64,000 nt of DNA from Bin5 sp965261695 (GTDB lineage Bacteria > Chloroflexota > Anaerolineae > Caldilineales > Caldilineaceae). The notes under the pieces were generated by a model, which was not told the origin of the DNA, did no database searches, and worked only from the letters and a program-made list of their open reading frames with translations. The position numbers and the translations under genes were made by a program. Positions 44,121 to 51,729 of the stretch are shown here, one piece after another (the first letter of the stretch is position 1; each line of letters starts with the position of its first letter). The DNA lies in NCBI GenBank assembly GCA_965261695.1, contig OZ253474.1, forward strand, positions 3,782,001 to 3,846,000. The letters run 5' to 3'.

Positions 44121-44302
44121 CCCCTTTTATTTTTTTTGGTCGATTTGGATGTCCTGGATTTCAGTTTTCAGTTCGCTCGGCTGGATGTGGATACTTTTGA
44201 CAGCGTAGCAAATGCGAAAGCTTTTTGCTTGCGCTGGCGGACTTTTGGGTGGAGTTGGGCGCTAGTTTGGCGCGTGCCGGGTCGGCTCGGTCGGTTGGTT
44301 AA

Positions 44303-44658
44303 GGGGCGTGTTTTTGGACGCATGGCGGGTCGGCTCCTATGGCTGGTTATGCATGTAGGCAGTAGCGTAGCACAAGTTTTTGTCTTTTGCTTTTGGGCGG
44401 CGAATGGGCTGGTTATGGGGCGTGTTTTTGAACGCATGGCGGGTCGGCTCCTATGGCTGGTATTGCATGTAGGCAGTAGCGTAGCATAAGTTTTTGTCTT
44501 TTGCTTTTGGGGGGCGAACGGGCCGGTTATGGGGCGTGTTTTTGTGCGCATGCCTTGTCGGCTCCTATGGCTGGTATTGCATGTAGGCAGTAGCGTAGCA
44601 TAAGTTTTTGTCTTTTGCTTTTGGGGGGCGAACGGGCCGGTTATGGGGCGTGTTGCTG
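44303..44658 (-). repeat. 114-bp-period direct repeat array, copy 2 (three units plus partials)
   Basis: The word GGGGCGTG starts at 44303, 44417, 44531 and 44645, all 114 bases apart. Units share GGCGGGTCGGCTCCTATGGC and TTTTTGTCTTTTGCTTTTGG and differ by a few bases. A more degenerate unit appears to continue towards 44770. The array lies upstream of terS. Both strands stay open across units because 114 is a multiple of three, but there is no ribosome site. Between 44138 and 44302 nothing else is recognised. Confidence 0.85.
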
Positions 44659-44761
44659 CGCGGCGGTGGGGTGCGCGGGTTGGGAGTGGGTGGGCAAATG
44701 TTTTCGCCGATGGCGGCGGATGAAGCAGGTGTCGCGTTTCTGCTGCGCGCGGCGGGAGCGG

Positions 44762-45280
44762 TTATGGGGTGGAAGCCAGATCGAAGCGGACGCCGAGTTG
44801 GCTCAGCATGTCGAAGGTGTTGAGGTAGGGGACGTTGAATTGACGGCAGATGTTGGGTATAAGCACTCTTGTCTTTGCTTTCGCATCGAATTTTTCCTGC
44901 GTCACCACGATGGCGCTGTTGGCTTGGCCGTAGGCAATAAGCCATCCGTCCGCTATCGCTGCAAACTTACTTTTTGCAGCGGGCGTGAACTGCGGATTGC
45001 TTTGAACCCAGTTAATGATTGAGCTGTAGGCTGTGACAACCTGTTGATCGCCGGTGGACGCAAAGAGACCGGAGGGCGCGTTTTGGGCCCACTGGACGAG
45101 ATCATTGGGCTTCGTAATCTCCCTCTTCACGTTATCGATGCTGACAACATGTCCGGCATGAAAGTAATGGAGGAGGCAATCCCAGAACGCGGGACAGAAG
45201 GCGGGCGCGTAGTAGTTGTTGTGCGCGCCTATGAAGACGTTTGTATCGAGTACGAACCGTGCGGGGGGCTGTTGGCTCAC
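44762..45280 (-). CDS. DUF4411 PIN-like toxin
   Basis: A 172-residue PIN-like protein of the DUF4411 family, with the first acidic position in RFVLDTNVFIGAHNNYY, a downstream lysine/aspartate cluster, and AAIADGWLIAYGQANSAIVVT with the second acid pair near the C-terminus. It starts with GTG at 45280, four bases inside the end of the ImmA-like gene (GTGA overlap). This gene pair is a recurrent toxin-antitoxin arrangement. RNase activity is inferred from family. Confidence 0.75.
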   Translation of the reverse strand: MSQQPPARFVLDTNVFIGAHNNYYAPAFCPAFWDCLLHYFHAGHVVSIDNVKREITKPNDLVQWAQNAPSGLFASTGDQQVVTAYSSIINWVQSNPQFTPAAKSKFAAIADGWLIAYGQANSAIVVTQEKFDAKAKTRVLIPNICRQFNVPYLNTFDMLSQLGVRFDLASTP

Positions 45281-46440
45281 AGGATGATCGCCATTTTTTG
45301 CGGCATTTGCTCAAATGTGTCGCCCTTCAGGTCGGTCAGGCTGTAGGCTTCCCGATACGGCAAACGGCCTTCTTTGGCGGCGCGAGCTACGGCAGCGGCG
45401 AAGCTAGGGCCGATGCGCCAGCGTTGTGTGTTCCAGAAATTCCCACTGGGTTTAGCGGTGGGGCGCGTCCTGCCTTGTTCTTTGTTATTTTCGTAAAAGT
45501 TGAAGAAGGCGTTCGTGTCAATCAGTTCCAGGTCGAGCGCACGGCGGGCGGCGACAATGGCGCTGACTTTGAATCTGCGGGCGATCTTTTGGTATGGATT
45601 GTTCTCAAATTGGACGGCAGGCCAGTACGCCCGCAACTCTTCGCCAGGCACCAGAAATTCGGCGGCGACCCGGTTGCAGAGCCGTTCGGTTGCATTATTT
45701 GTCGGCAACAGCTTGTTAAAGGTGGACAATCCGGTCTCGCCCACAAACAGGTGCGCTGCTTCGTGGGCCAAAGTGAACGTCTGGGCGGCGATGTAATACT
45801 TACTGTTGACGAAAACGAGCGGCGCAAACTCGTCGACAAGGGCAAAACCGAGAAACTCTTTCGGGTCTAGATTGCGACTGTTGTTGTTGCCGACGACGCC
45901 GTTGAAGACGACGAGGATACCCACCTGGTCGAGCCGGTTTCGAAGGAAATTGAGCGCTTCACTCCAGCTGCCCCGCTGCTCGGCCCAGCCTGCATCCAGA
46001 CCCAGCGCGGCGCGCATGGCCGCGGCGACTTTGGTGTGGCTGTCGGTCAGGCTGTAGGCGCCGACGAAAGGCTGCGGGTCTTCTTCGTTTTCGATGAGTT
46101 CGTCGCGCATCCAGGCTTGGCGGCGCTGCATCTGGTAGACGGTGTCGAGCAGATTGGGGCTGGGACGCTGGGGCGTTGCGCCGCTTGGGGTGCGGAAGTC
46201 GCGTATCGGCAGCGTTTCGTCGGGCGGGTCGCTGAGGTAGAGGTAGCCGAGCGGCGTGTAGGTCCTGGCTGCGAGTCGGTCGGCCCGGGCGATGCTGATC
46301 TGGCCGGACTGTTCCCACTCCAGCACGCGTTCCGGATCGACATTCATCTTGTCGGCCAGCTTTTCGGGCGTGAGGCTGGCCCGCTCGCGCGCCCAGCGCA
46401 GCACGTGCGGTTGGAGTGTGATCTGGCGTCGGCGGCTCAT
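45277..46440 (-). CDS. XRE-HTH/ImmA-IrrE metallopeptidase regulator
   Basis: A 387-residue protein with an N-terminal XRE-type helix-turn-helix (LRWARERASLTPEKLADKMN followed by RVLEWEQSGQISIARADRLA) and a C-terminal ImmA/IrrE peptidase with the zinc motif HEAAH in QTFTLAHEAAHLFVGETG and the conserved ERLCNRVAAEFLVPGEEL. It is the likely antitoxin/regulator of the DUF4411 gene. ATG 46440 is preferred over a TTG at 46473; neither has a clear ribosome site. A palindrome at 46520-46545 upstream may be its operator. Confidence 0.83.
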   Translation of the reverse strand: MSRRRQITLQPHVLRWARERASLTPEKLADKMNVDPERVLEWEQSGQISIARADRLAARTYTPLGYLYLSDPPDETLPIRDFRTPSGATPQRPSPNLLDTVYQMQRRQAWMRDELIENEEDPQPFVGAYSLTDSHTKVAAAMRAALGLDAGWAEQRGSWSEALNFLRNRLDQVGILVVFNGVVGNNNSRNLDPKEFLGFALVDEFAPLVFVNSKYYIAAQTFTLAHEAAHLFVGETGLSTFNKLLPTNNATERLCNRVAAEFLVPGEELRAYWPAVQFENNPYQKIARRFKVSAIVAARRALDLELIDTNAFFNFYENNKEQGRTRPTAKPSGNFWNTQRWRIGPSFAAAVARAAKEGRLPYREAYSLTDLKGDTFEQMPQKMAIIL

Positions 46441-46519
46441 GGTTCGGGTTGCGGCTGGATTGGGCGCGGTCAATGGGTAGGCGCCGGGGCCTGTCGCGCT
46501 GCCATTAGGGAGATTTCAC

Positions 46520-46545
46520 CTGTCCTGCATGACAGAATGAGGACA
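46520..46545. promoter_or_regulatory. Nested palindrome upstream of the ImmA-like regulator
   Basis: CTGTC (46520-46524) pairs with GACAG (46531-46535), and TGTCCT (46521-46526) pairs with AGGACA (46540-46545). It lies about 80 bases upstream of the XRE-ImmA start. Autoregulatory HTH proteins commonly bind such sites. The symmetry is seen; binding is inferred. Confidence 0.4.
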
Positions 46546-46698
46546 GTATACGTTACGCCTGCACGATTGCCCTACCGGTCTGTGCGGCGGTGGGGGCGGC
46601 GGCGACTTTGCGAGGTGAGTGCGGCGGAAGGCGGCGGCGGTTGATTGCCGGCAAAATGACCTTGTGGCCGAGGAGGTTAGGCGGAAGTGAGGCCAGGT

Positions 46699-46932
46699 TT
46701 AGCTTTCGAAGAGGGAACGCGGCAATTTCGACTGCTTTATGATATTGGATAGCGTGCCGGTTTTGAGTTCTTTGTGATCAGGAACAGGAATCGTTTTGGT
46801 GGTTGGATTCCCGAACTCGTCGATTGCGATCCCCTTCATCTGGATGTGACTGCCTTTGCGTCTGACTTCTCTGAACCCGTTCTGGGCTCGTATCCTGCAG
46901 CATTCCCGACCAGACATGCGTCTCAGTCTAGG
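46699..46932 (-). CDS. hicA: HicA toxin
   Basis: Small mRNA-interferase toxin of the double-stranded RNA-binding fold. The product ends with the family phrase NGFREVRRKGSHIQMKG, then TTKTIPVPDHKELKTGTL, and a final KLPRSLFES. The catalytic histidine is in RKGSHIQM. Start TTG 46932 (LPRLRRMSGREC) is chosen as it overlaps the hicB stop by 5 bases and matches the usual PRLSGREV start; ATG 46917 is an alternative. The antitoxin gene is upstream. Confidence 0.8.
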   Translation of the reverse strand, partial: PRLRRMSGRECCRIRAQNGFREVRRKGSHIQMKGIAIDEFGNPTTKTIPVPDHKELKTGTLSNIIKQSKLPRSLFES

Positions 46933-47218
46933 CAATATGAAGCTCCCACTGTGCGGTGGAAGCTTGCCGATGCTGGGCGGTTTGTCCTTGTGGGCGCTGT
47001 TGAAACTCGACAAGTTGGTCTGGCTCCAGTTTGCTCAGTATGCCTAGAATTTCATTGATTGAGGCGTCCTCAAGAAACATCTCGATCGCTTCGTCCAGGT
47101 TTTTCTGGGCGTCTTCGACCGATTTTCCCTGACTTGCGATCCCCAACTCCGGGCAAAAGGAGACATGCCAGTCGTCTTCCGGCTCGACAAAACAGGTAAG
47201 TTCAAGTCCGCAGATCAT
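46928..47218 (-). CDS. hicB: HicB antitoxin
   Basis: A 96-residue antitoxin with the HicB beta-alpha core FVEPEDDWHVSFCPELGIASQG and SVEDAQKNLDEAIEMFLEDAS. The C-terminal part (ILSKLEPDQLVEFQQ) is short and lacks an obvious ribbon-helix-helix or HTH, so DNA binding may be weak. ATG 47218 has CTGGAGAGAACG upstream. It overlaps hicA; the order antitoxin-toxin is less common than toxin-first but is known. Confidence 0.8.
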   Translation of the reverse strand: MICGLELTCFVEPEDDWHVSFCPELGIASQGKSVEDAQKNLDEAIEMFLEDASINEILGILSKLEPDQLVEFQQRPQGQTAQHRQASTAQWELHIA

Positions 47219-47395
47219 CGTTCTCTCCAGTGGGCGCAGAAATGGCGTTGATCGATTGAGCGAATGCCTGCCGCATGCCACGGTTGTCGAGCGTTCAAAA
47301 GGGTTCGCCAATCAGGCGTCAGCGCGAAAGACGGCGGCGTCAAAACTGGTGCGATCGAGTCTGCTTGGGGGAGCGTACAGACAGTCGATATTTGG

Positions 47396-48220
47396 CTAGG
47401 ATGGGTCACTTTCGCTCTGCTGGCGACCGTTTTTTTCCTGGAGCGCGGCTCTCGAATCGATGGCCTGCATGATCAGTTCGCGGCAGGCAAGCAGAGCGGC
47501 GATCATGTCATCATCAAAATCGAGGACGTGATCGTTGTAACGCAGCACTGATTTGGCGATGAACTCCGGCTGATTGAAGATTGACCAGGCATCTTTATGC
47601 GAGATTTTGGTTCTGGTCACCATTCCTTGGGCACGTTCGCCGATATGCTCGAAGGCGTTTCGCATCTGTGAGACGGCCGGCTGAATCGTTTGAACAGCTT
47701 GTGGCAATTCCAAGTCACGACAGTAATCTTCGATCAGTGTTTTGGCCATCTCGATCGCTCGATTCAGGGCGACGACGGCCATTTCGGCGGTTGACAACGT
47801 ATCGAAAAATTCGCTTCTTGGGGAAGTTTTGCCCTCTTCTTTGGCCTTGTCCCGTTTCTTCAGCGTGGACGCCCACAGTGCATGGGCGGCGTCAAGGCGG
47901 CGCGCCAATGCGAAGATGAAGAGAAGATAGTCGAGCCTGTCGCTGGCGATTTGATACCATGTCCACACGGTGTTGGCGACGGGGGCGTAACCGCCCGGCC
48001 CTTTTGGGCTCATTGCGTCGATTTTCCTGGAATCGATCACGAGTTCACCGGCGCGAAAAAACAGCCGATCGCCCGGGCGCAAATGCGCTGCCTCGCCGTT
48101 GTCCTCCTCACCATGGCGCAGGGTTCTCACATAAACTTTGTTTCCTTCTTGTCCTGCTGGAACGACTCTGGCCTTGAATAAGAGGGTGCTATGCGGCTGT
48201 TCGGCTGTGTCTTTTGCCAT
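47396..48220 (-). CDS. Protein of unknown function with a HEPN-like helical segment
   Basis: A 274-residue cytosolic protein from ATG 48220. The N-terminal part is beta-rich (LLFKARVVPAGQEGNKVYVR, GDRLFFRAGELVIDS), the rest is helical and charged. One helix reads QTIQPAVSQMRNAFEHIGERAQG, where RNAFEH is an R-x4-H pattern seen in HEPN ribonucleases. No other family feature is recognised and no partner gene overlaps it. It lies in the addiction/defence island next to HicAB. HEPN is only a possibility. Confidence 0.5.
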   Translation of the reverse strand: MAKDTAEQPHSTLLFKARVVPAGQEGNKVYVRTLRHGEEDNGEAAHLRPGDRLFFRAGELVIDSRKIDAMSPKGPGGYAPVANTVWTWYQIASDRLDYLLFIFALARRLDAAHALWASTLKKRDKAKEEGKTSPRSEFFDTLSTAEMAVVALNRAIEMAKTLIEDYCRDLELPQAVQTIQPAVSQMRNAFEHIGERAQGMVTRTKISHKDAWSIFNQPEFIAKSVLRYNDHVLDFDDDMIAALLACRELIMQAIDSRAALQEKNGRQQSESDPS

Positions 48221-48345
48221 GGCCCGTCTTCCCGTCACAAAGAGAACATTGCAATTGCTGCGGCATCGGAGAAGGCAGCACAGTTGTTGCATAGCGACAA
48301 CATGGAGACGCGCCCAGATGCCGTCATGTTACAGAAGGTGGAGGC

Positions 48346-48664
48346 GCGGCTCAGGTCCTGGAACTGTTCTTGGGCGTGTTTGGCGGATTTTCGCAGGTAG
48401 AGGGCTTTGAGGCCGGGGTGGCGCTGGCAGTCGTCGAGGGCGAGCTGGGCAAAGGTGGCGTGCGATTTGGCGGGGCCGCGCGCGCCGCCGAAGCCGAGCT
48501 GGTCGGGGCCGTTGTCGCGGTCGGCGAGGCGGGCGGCGCGGTGGAACTTAAGTTGCTGCGGCTGCGGCCAGTCGTTGGCGGAAGTGAAGTGGCGGATCTG
48601 CTGGGGGGGGGTCGATGTTGAGCCGGCGGGCGGTGTGGATGAAGCGTTTGAGTGCGGAGGGCAT
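48346..48664 (-). pseudogene. Terminase large subunit relic, frameshifted and truncated
   Basis: On the minus strand, ATG 48664 gives MPSALKRFIHTARRLNIDPP; after a nine-base C-run (G9 at 48603-48611) a one-base shift restores QQLKFHRAARLADRDNGPDQ, LGFGGARGPAKSHATFAQL and ALYLRKSAKHAQEQFQDL. These match the terL gene at 42034-43509 (QLGFGGARGPGKSHASFAQL), except that Walker A Gly is Ala (GPAKSH). The rest of the gene is missing. It is a distinct, diverged terL, not a recent copy. Confidence 0.75.
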
Positions 48665-48693
48665 GGGTGTTTTTAGTTTTTATAGGACTTTCG

Positions 48694-48960
48694 CTAAGTC
48701 GGCTGGAAAGCCGGGATAGTAGGGCAGCGAAGTTGGTTTCGCAGATAGTCGCTGAACAGGTCAGTATGAACGCGATAGATGGTTTTGTTGAGCAAGGTAG
48801 CGTGAACCTTGAGTGAAGGCCAGGCATGATAACAGCAAGCGAGGTGATTGCGCTGCGAACGCGCTTTGCGGCATTGGCATTTGGAGGAGGCTGTCAGTAG
48901 CTTCAATTCGCGGTGAAATTCTTCGACCTGCCAGCGCAACTCGTTCGCGTTTTGAGCGAC
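48694..48960 (-). pseudogene. IS4-type transposase C-terminal fragment
   Basis: About 90 residues reading NELRWQVEEFHRELKLLT, KCQCRKARSQRNHLACCYH, then LFSDYLRNQLRCPTIPAF. This is the end of a DDE transposase (the catalytic-glutamate helix with the YREK-like EEFHRELK pattern). The rest of the transposase is missing. Its open frame is continuous upstream with the restriction-enzyme-like relic at 48966-49185, showing a junction between two broken genes. Confidence 0.75.
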
Positions 48961-48965
48961 TTGCG

Positions 48966-49185
48966 TGATCACAGTTTCATCCAGAACATTGGTGATGACC
49001 TTGCCGATCAGGCGCTCGATGTAGTGGGGTTCGTCGGCGCGGTTGGGGTCGTTGACGATGGCGCTGGGGGGGGCGGTTTTGACGCGGTACGGGTCGATGA
49101 TCCATTCGAGGGCGGCGCGGTTGCCGAGGCGGTCGTTGAAGGCGGCGGGGGGGATGCGGTCGAGGGTGGGTGTCTGACGGGATGA
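48966..49185 (-). pseudogene. Type ISP restriction-enzyme C-terminal relic
   Basis: In the frame leading into the transposase fragment, the minus strand reads LDRIPPAAFNDRLGNRAALE, WIIDPYRVKTAPP and YIERLIGKVIT. The ALEW-type block and the IGKV ending resemble the C-terminus of type ISP/helicase-methylase restriction enzymes (usually followed by SVET). That ending is replaced by transposase sequence. No upstream domains survive. Short and by eye. Confidence 0.55.
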
Positions 49186-49209
49186 TTTGGAAGAATTGCC
49201 GTGGGGAGT

Positions 49210-49507
49210 GAGGTAAGAGGTTTGAGGAAGGAGATGTCATTTTTGAGGTTGCCGTTGTCTGTGCTTCGTTGACAGTTGATAGTGAGTAGCGGTTGGAATC
49301 TGCGCTCGTCTCGCTACAGTTGGCACCGTTTGCTATCCAATGTCGTGGCGCACACGAATGCGTAGAGTGCCGGCCATTTCCTGTTGGCGATTCTGTGCAT
49401 AGACGCCGTCAAAGTGTCGTCTGCTTCGATGCAGATAGCAGAGGTCAAGAGACCGGGTCAAGAGAGCTTAAGGGACCAAAACGCGGCTGCTTCAATTTCC
49501 GATCTTA
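49210..49507. other. Gene-free stretch before HigBA
   Basis: No supported gene. The only frame of note (49293-49508 on the plus strand) has no ribosome site or family resemblance. The first part borders the restriction-enzyme relic; the second ends in the AT-rich HigBA control region. Confidence 0.5.
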
Positions 49508-49624
49508 ACCATTTTTAAAAGGATGGTAAAATGGGAACAATGTAAAAATGACAGATCGAAATCAATTTAGCATGTAGTTTTGTGAGGATGAGGGGTTTTG
49601 GTTTCATTGGGATTATTTTACCAT
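49508..49624 (+). promoter_or_regulatory. AT-rich control region of HigBA with inverted repeats
   Basis: ATGGTAAAAT at 49523-49532 and its exact complement ATTTTACCAT at 49615-49624 flank the start region of the toxin gene. A shorter ACCAT...ATGGT inversion lies at 49508-49527. Composition is strongly AT-rich compared with the neighbourhood. HigA antitoxins bind operators of this kind; the assignment is inferred. Confidence 0.4.
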
Positions 49625-49642
49625 GTTATTGTTGGAGATTTT

Positions 49643-49936
49643 ATGGATCTCATCAACGAACCGATTATTGACAGGGCAAAGAGGAAACACGCCGACGCCC
49701 GCGATTGGCTCACGAACTGGCGCCACGAAGTGAAGAGCGGGAACTGGAGAAATCCAGACGCGGTGAGGGCACTATATACCCGAACCAGCTTTCTGCCCGA
49801 CAATCGGGTGGTTTTCAGAATCAAGGGGAAAAAGTACCGGCTGGTGGTTCGGATCAACTACCGCAGGGGCATCGTTTCCGCCAGATTCTTCGGCACGCGC
49901 GCGGAGTACGGCAGAATCAACGCAGAGGAGGTATGA
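49643..49936 (+). CDS. higB: HigB-family toxin
   Basis: A 97-residue ribosome-dependent mRNase-type toxin of the HigB_toxin family: RAKRKHADARDWLTNWRHE at the start, then TRTSFLPDNRVVFRIKGKKY and RLVVRINYRRGIVSARFFG. The conserved KGKKYRLVVRI and FFGTRAEY ending are typical. ATG 49643 has TTGGAGATTT upstream; an upstream ATG at 49598 is less likely. Toxin precedes antitoxin as usual for HigBA. Confidence 0.87.
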   Translation: MDLINEPIIDRAKRKHADARDWLTNWRHEVKSGNWRNPDAVRALYTRTSFLPDNRVVFRIKGKKYRLVVRINYRRGIVSARFFGTRAEYGRINAEEV

Positions 49937-49973
49937 AACGCATCTCGAACCCATAAGAAGGAGGAAAGGACTG

Positions 49974-51194
49974 ATGACACGAGCAAATGAAGGACAGATT
50001 ATCAAACCGATTCGAACGGAGGAGGAGCACGAGGAAGCATTGGCGCGTATCGACGAGATTTTCGATGCGGAAGAAGGAACGCCCGAGGACCTCGAGCTTG
50101 AAGCTCTCGTCGAGCAGGTGAAGGCGTACGAAGCCAGGACGGTAGAGAGCGATTTCCCGGACCCGATTTCGGCGATCAAGTTTCGCATGGATCAGGCCGG
50201 CCTGACACAACGGGACCTGATCCCCCTGATCGGCAGCCGTGCGAAGGTTTCGGAGGTTCTGTCGGGCAAGAGGGAGTTGACGATGTCGATGGCGCGGGCG
50301 CTGCATGAGCATCTCGGCGTTCCGGCTGACGCGCTGTTGAAAAAGCCGGGCGCGACGTTTGGCCCCGCTCCCACGCCGGATGAGCTGCGACGCTTTCCAT
50401 GGAGAGAGATGGCAAATCGTGAGTGGCTTAAAGACCGGCCCAGTCTCCTGGACTATACAGAGGATATGTATCGTAAATTGGAGCAACGTGCAGGCGGGCA
50501 GGGCGTAATGTCGCCGGCACTCTTGCGCGAGAACGGGCATCGCCGTATGAACGCCAAGACGAATCCCTATGCACTCTGGGCCTGGTGCTTGCGTGTGCTG
50601 GGCAATGCCAACGAGAAGGCGCCGCAGGGCGACTATGAGCCTGGGATGGTGGACGAAGCGTTCATGCGCGATGTCGCCCTACTCAGTACGACGGCGGACG
50701 GCCCTCTGAAGGCGCGGGAACATCTGGCAAAACATGGCATTGCGCTCGTGGTCGAGAAGCACCTCAAGAGCACCTATTTGGACGGGGCGGTGCTGTGTCT
50801 CGGCGATGGTCGGCCTGTGATCGGACTGACGCTGCGCTACGACCGCATTGACAATTTTTGGTTTACGCTGATGCACGAGTTGGCGCATGTGAGTCTGCAT
50901 TTGGGTGCCAGCGAGGAGAAGGCGTTCTTCGATGACCTGGAGCTGAAGGGATCGAGCCGGATGGAGATGGAGGCCGATCAGATGGCGACGAACGCGCTGA
51001 TCCCGCCGGGGGATTGGGAAAACAGCACGGCGTGCGAGAAGCCTACGCCTATGGCTGTTTATGAACTCTCGCAGAAAGCGGGCGTCCACATGGCGGTCGC
51101 GGCGGGGCGTGTTCGCCATGAGTTCAAGAACTCTCGTCTGTTGTCGCAGTTCGTCGGCAGGGGTGAAGTTGGACGCCTGTTTGAGGGGGCCTGA
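49974..51194 (+). CDS. higA: HigA-type antitoxin fused to an ImmA/IrrE peptidase
   Basis: A 406-residue protein, much longer than normal HigA (about 100-130). The N-terminal part is antitoxin-like (EEEHEEALARIDEIFDAEEG; XRE HTH with AGLTQRDLIPLIGSRAKVSE at 76-95 and ELTMSMARALHEHLGVPADA). The C-terminal part is an ImmA/IrrE metallopeptidase with zinc motif HELAH (301-305, in FTLMHELAHVSLHLG) and the second glutamate region EADQMATNALIPPGDW. It overlaps no gene; the toxin ends 37 bases earlier. The fusion suggests antitoxin removal or activation by its own protease domain. Confidence 0.85.
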   Translation: MTRANEGQIIKPIRTEEEHEEALARIDEIFDAEEGTPEDLELEALVEQVKAYEARTVESDFPDPISAIKFRMDQAGLTQRDLIPLIGSRAKVSEVLSGKRELTMSMARALHEHLGVPADALLKKPGATFGPAPTPDELRRFPWREMANREWLKDRPSLLDYTEDMYRKLEQRAGGQGVMSPALLRENGHRRMNAKTNPYALWAWCLRVLGNANEKAPQGDYEPGMVDEAFMRDVALLSTTADGPLKAREHLAKHGIALVVEKHLKSTYLDGAVLCLGDGRPVIGLTLRYDRIDNFWFTLMHELAHVSLHLGASEEKAFFDDLELKGSSRMEMEADQMATNALIPPGDWENSTACEKPTPMAVYELSQKAGVHMAVAAGRVRHEFKNSRLLSQFVGRGEVGRLFEGA

Positions 51195-51369
51195 GACAAG
51201 TTGGAACGGGCACGGAATGAAATCAGGTTCTTGAAGGCCCGGCATTGCGCCGGTTTGCGGCGGGATGCTCACGTACAATCAGAACCACAGGGGGGAGACA
51301 ATGTTGATAAGCGAGAGGCGGAGAATTCTTGTTCTCCAAAAGGTAGGCGGCGACTGAGCCGCAATATGT

Positions 51370-51408
51370 GAAAGAGCGCCTGACTTTAACGGGGCCGGGC
51401 GCTCTTTC
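51370..51408 (+). terminator. Stem-loop after HigBA, terminator-like without a T-run
   Basis: GAAAGAGCGCC (51370-51380) and GGCGCTCTTTC (51398-51408) pair perfectly over 11 bases with a 17-base loop. No T-run follows on either strand, so it is a weak or Rho-dependent end, or an RNA-stability hairpin. It closes the HigBA transcript. Confidence 0.5.
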
Positions 51409-51452
51409 GGTAGAAGTAGAGGGTGTCTACCATGGGCAAAAAGATTAGGGCT

Positions 51453-51622
51453 GTTGACATTTGACTGAACTGTGATTTACGCAGTTCATGTGCCCGGGAC
51501 GATTAACGGCGACGGCGCAGATCGCGGTCTTCGTACACGAGAACCGGGTGAATCGCTGTCGGATTCTTCCCGCAGGCAACCTGTAGAAGTCGCCTCTTTG
51601 TCCAATTCTTTAAAATGTCAAC
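51453..51622 (+). mobile_element. MITE-like element with GTTGACATTT inverted ends
   Basis: A 170-base element bounded by GTTGACATTT (51453-51462) and its exact reverse complement AAATGTCAAC (51613-51622), with no coding capacity. The same internal sequence recurs as a tandem pair at 59038-59362. Non-autonomous transposition is likely; no transposase with these ends is seen in the window. The rest of 51,195-51,730 has no gene. Confidence 0.7.
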
Positions 51623-51729
51623 GGAACCCAGAGAAGGTCAGGGATTTGCCTGCATCGGAAGGTACACCAGCGAAAGCTTTGATCTGTGTGTTTCGGACAC
51701 CGACCTCAAGATCGAGTGACAGGAATTGG

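Noticed and set aside
44303..44658. CRISPR array
   Set aside because: The repeats are contiguous 114-bp units with no variable spacers and no cas genes; they are direct tandem repeats.
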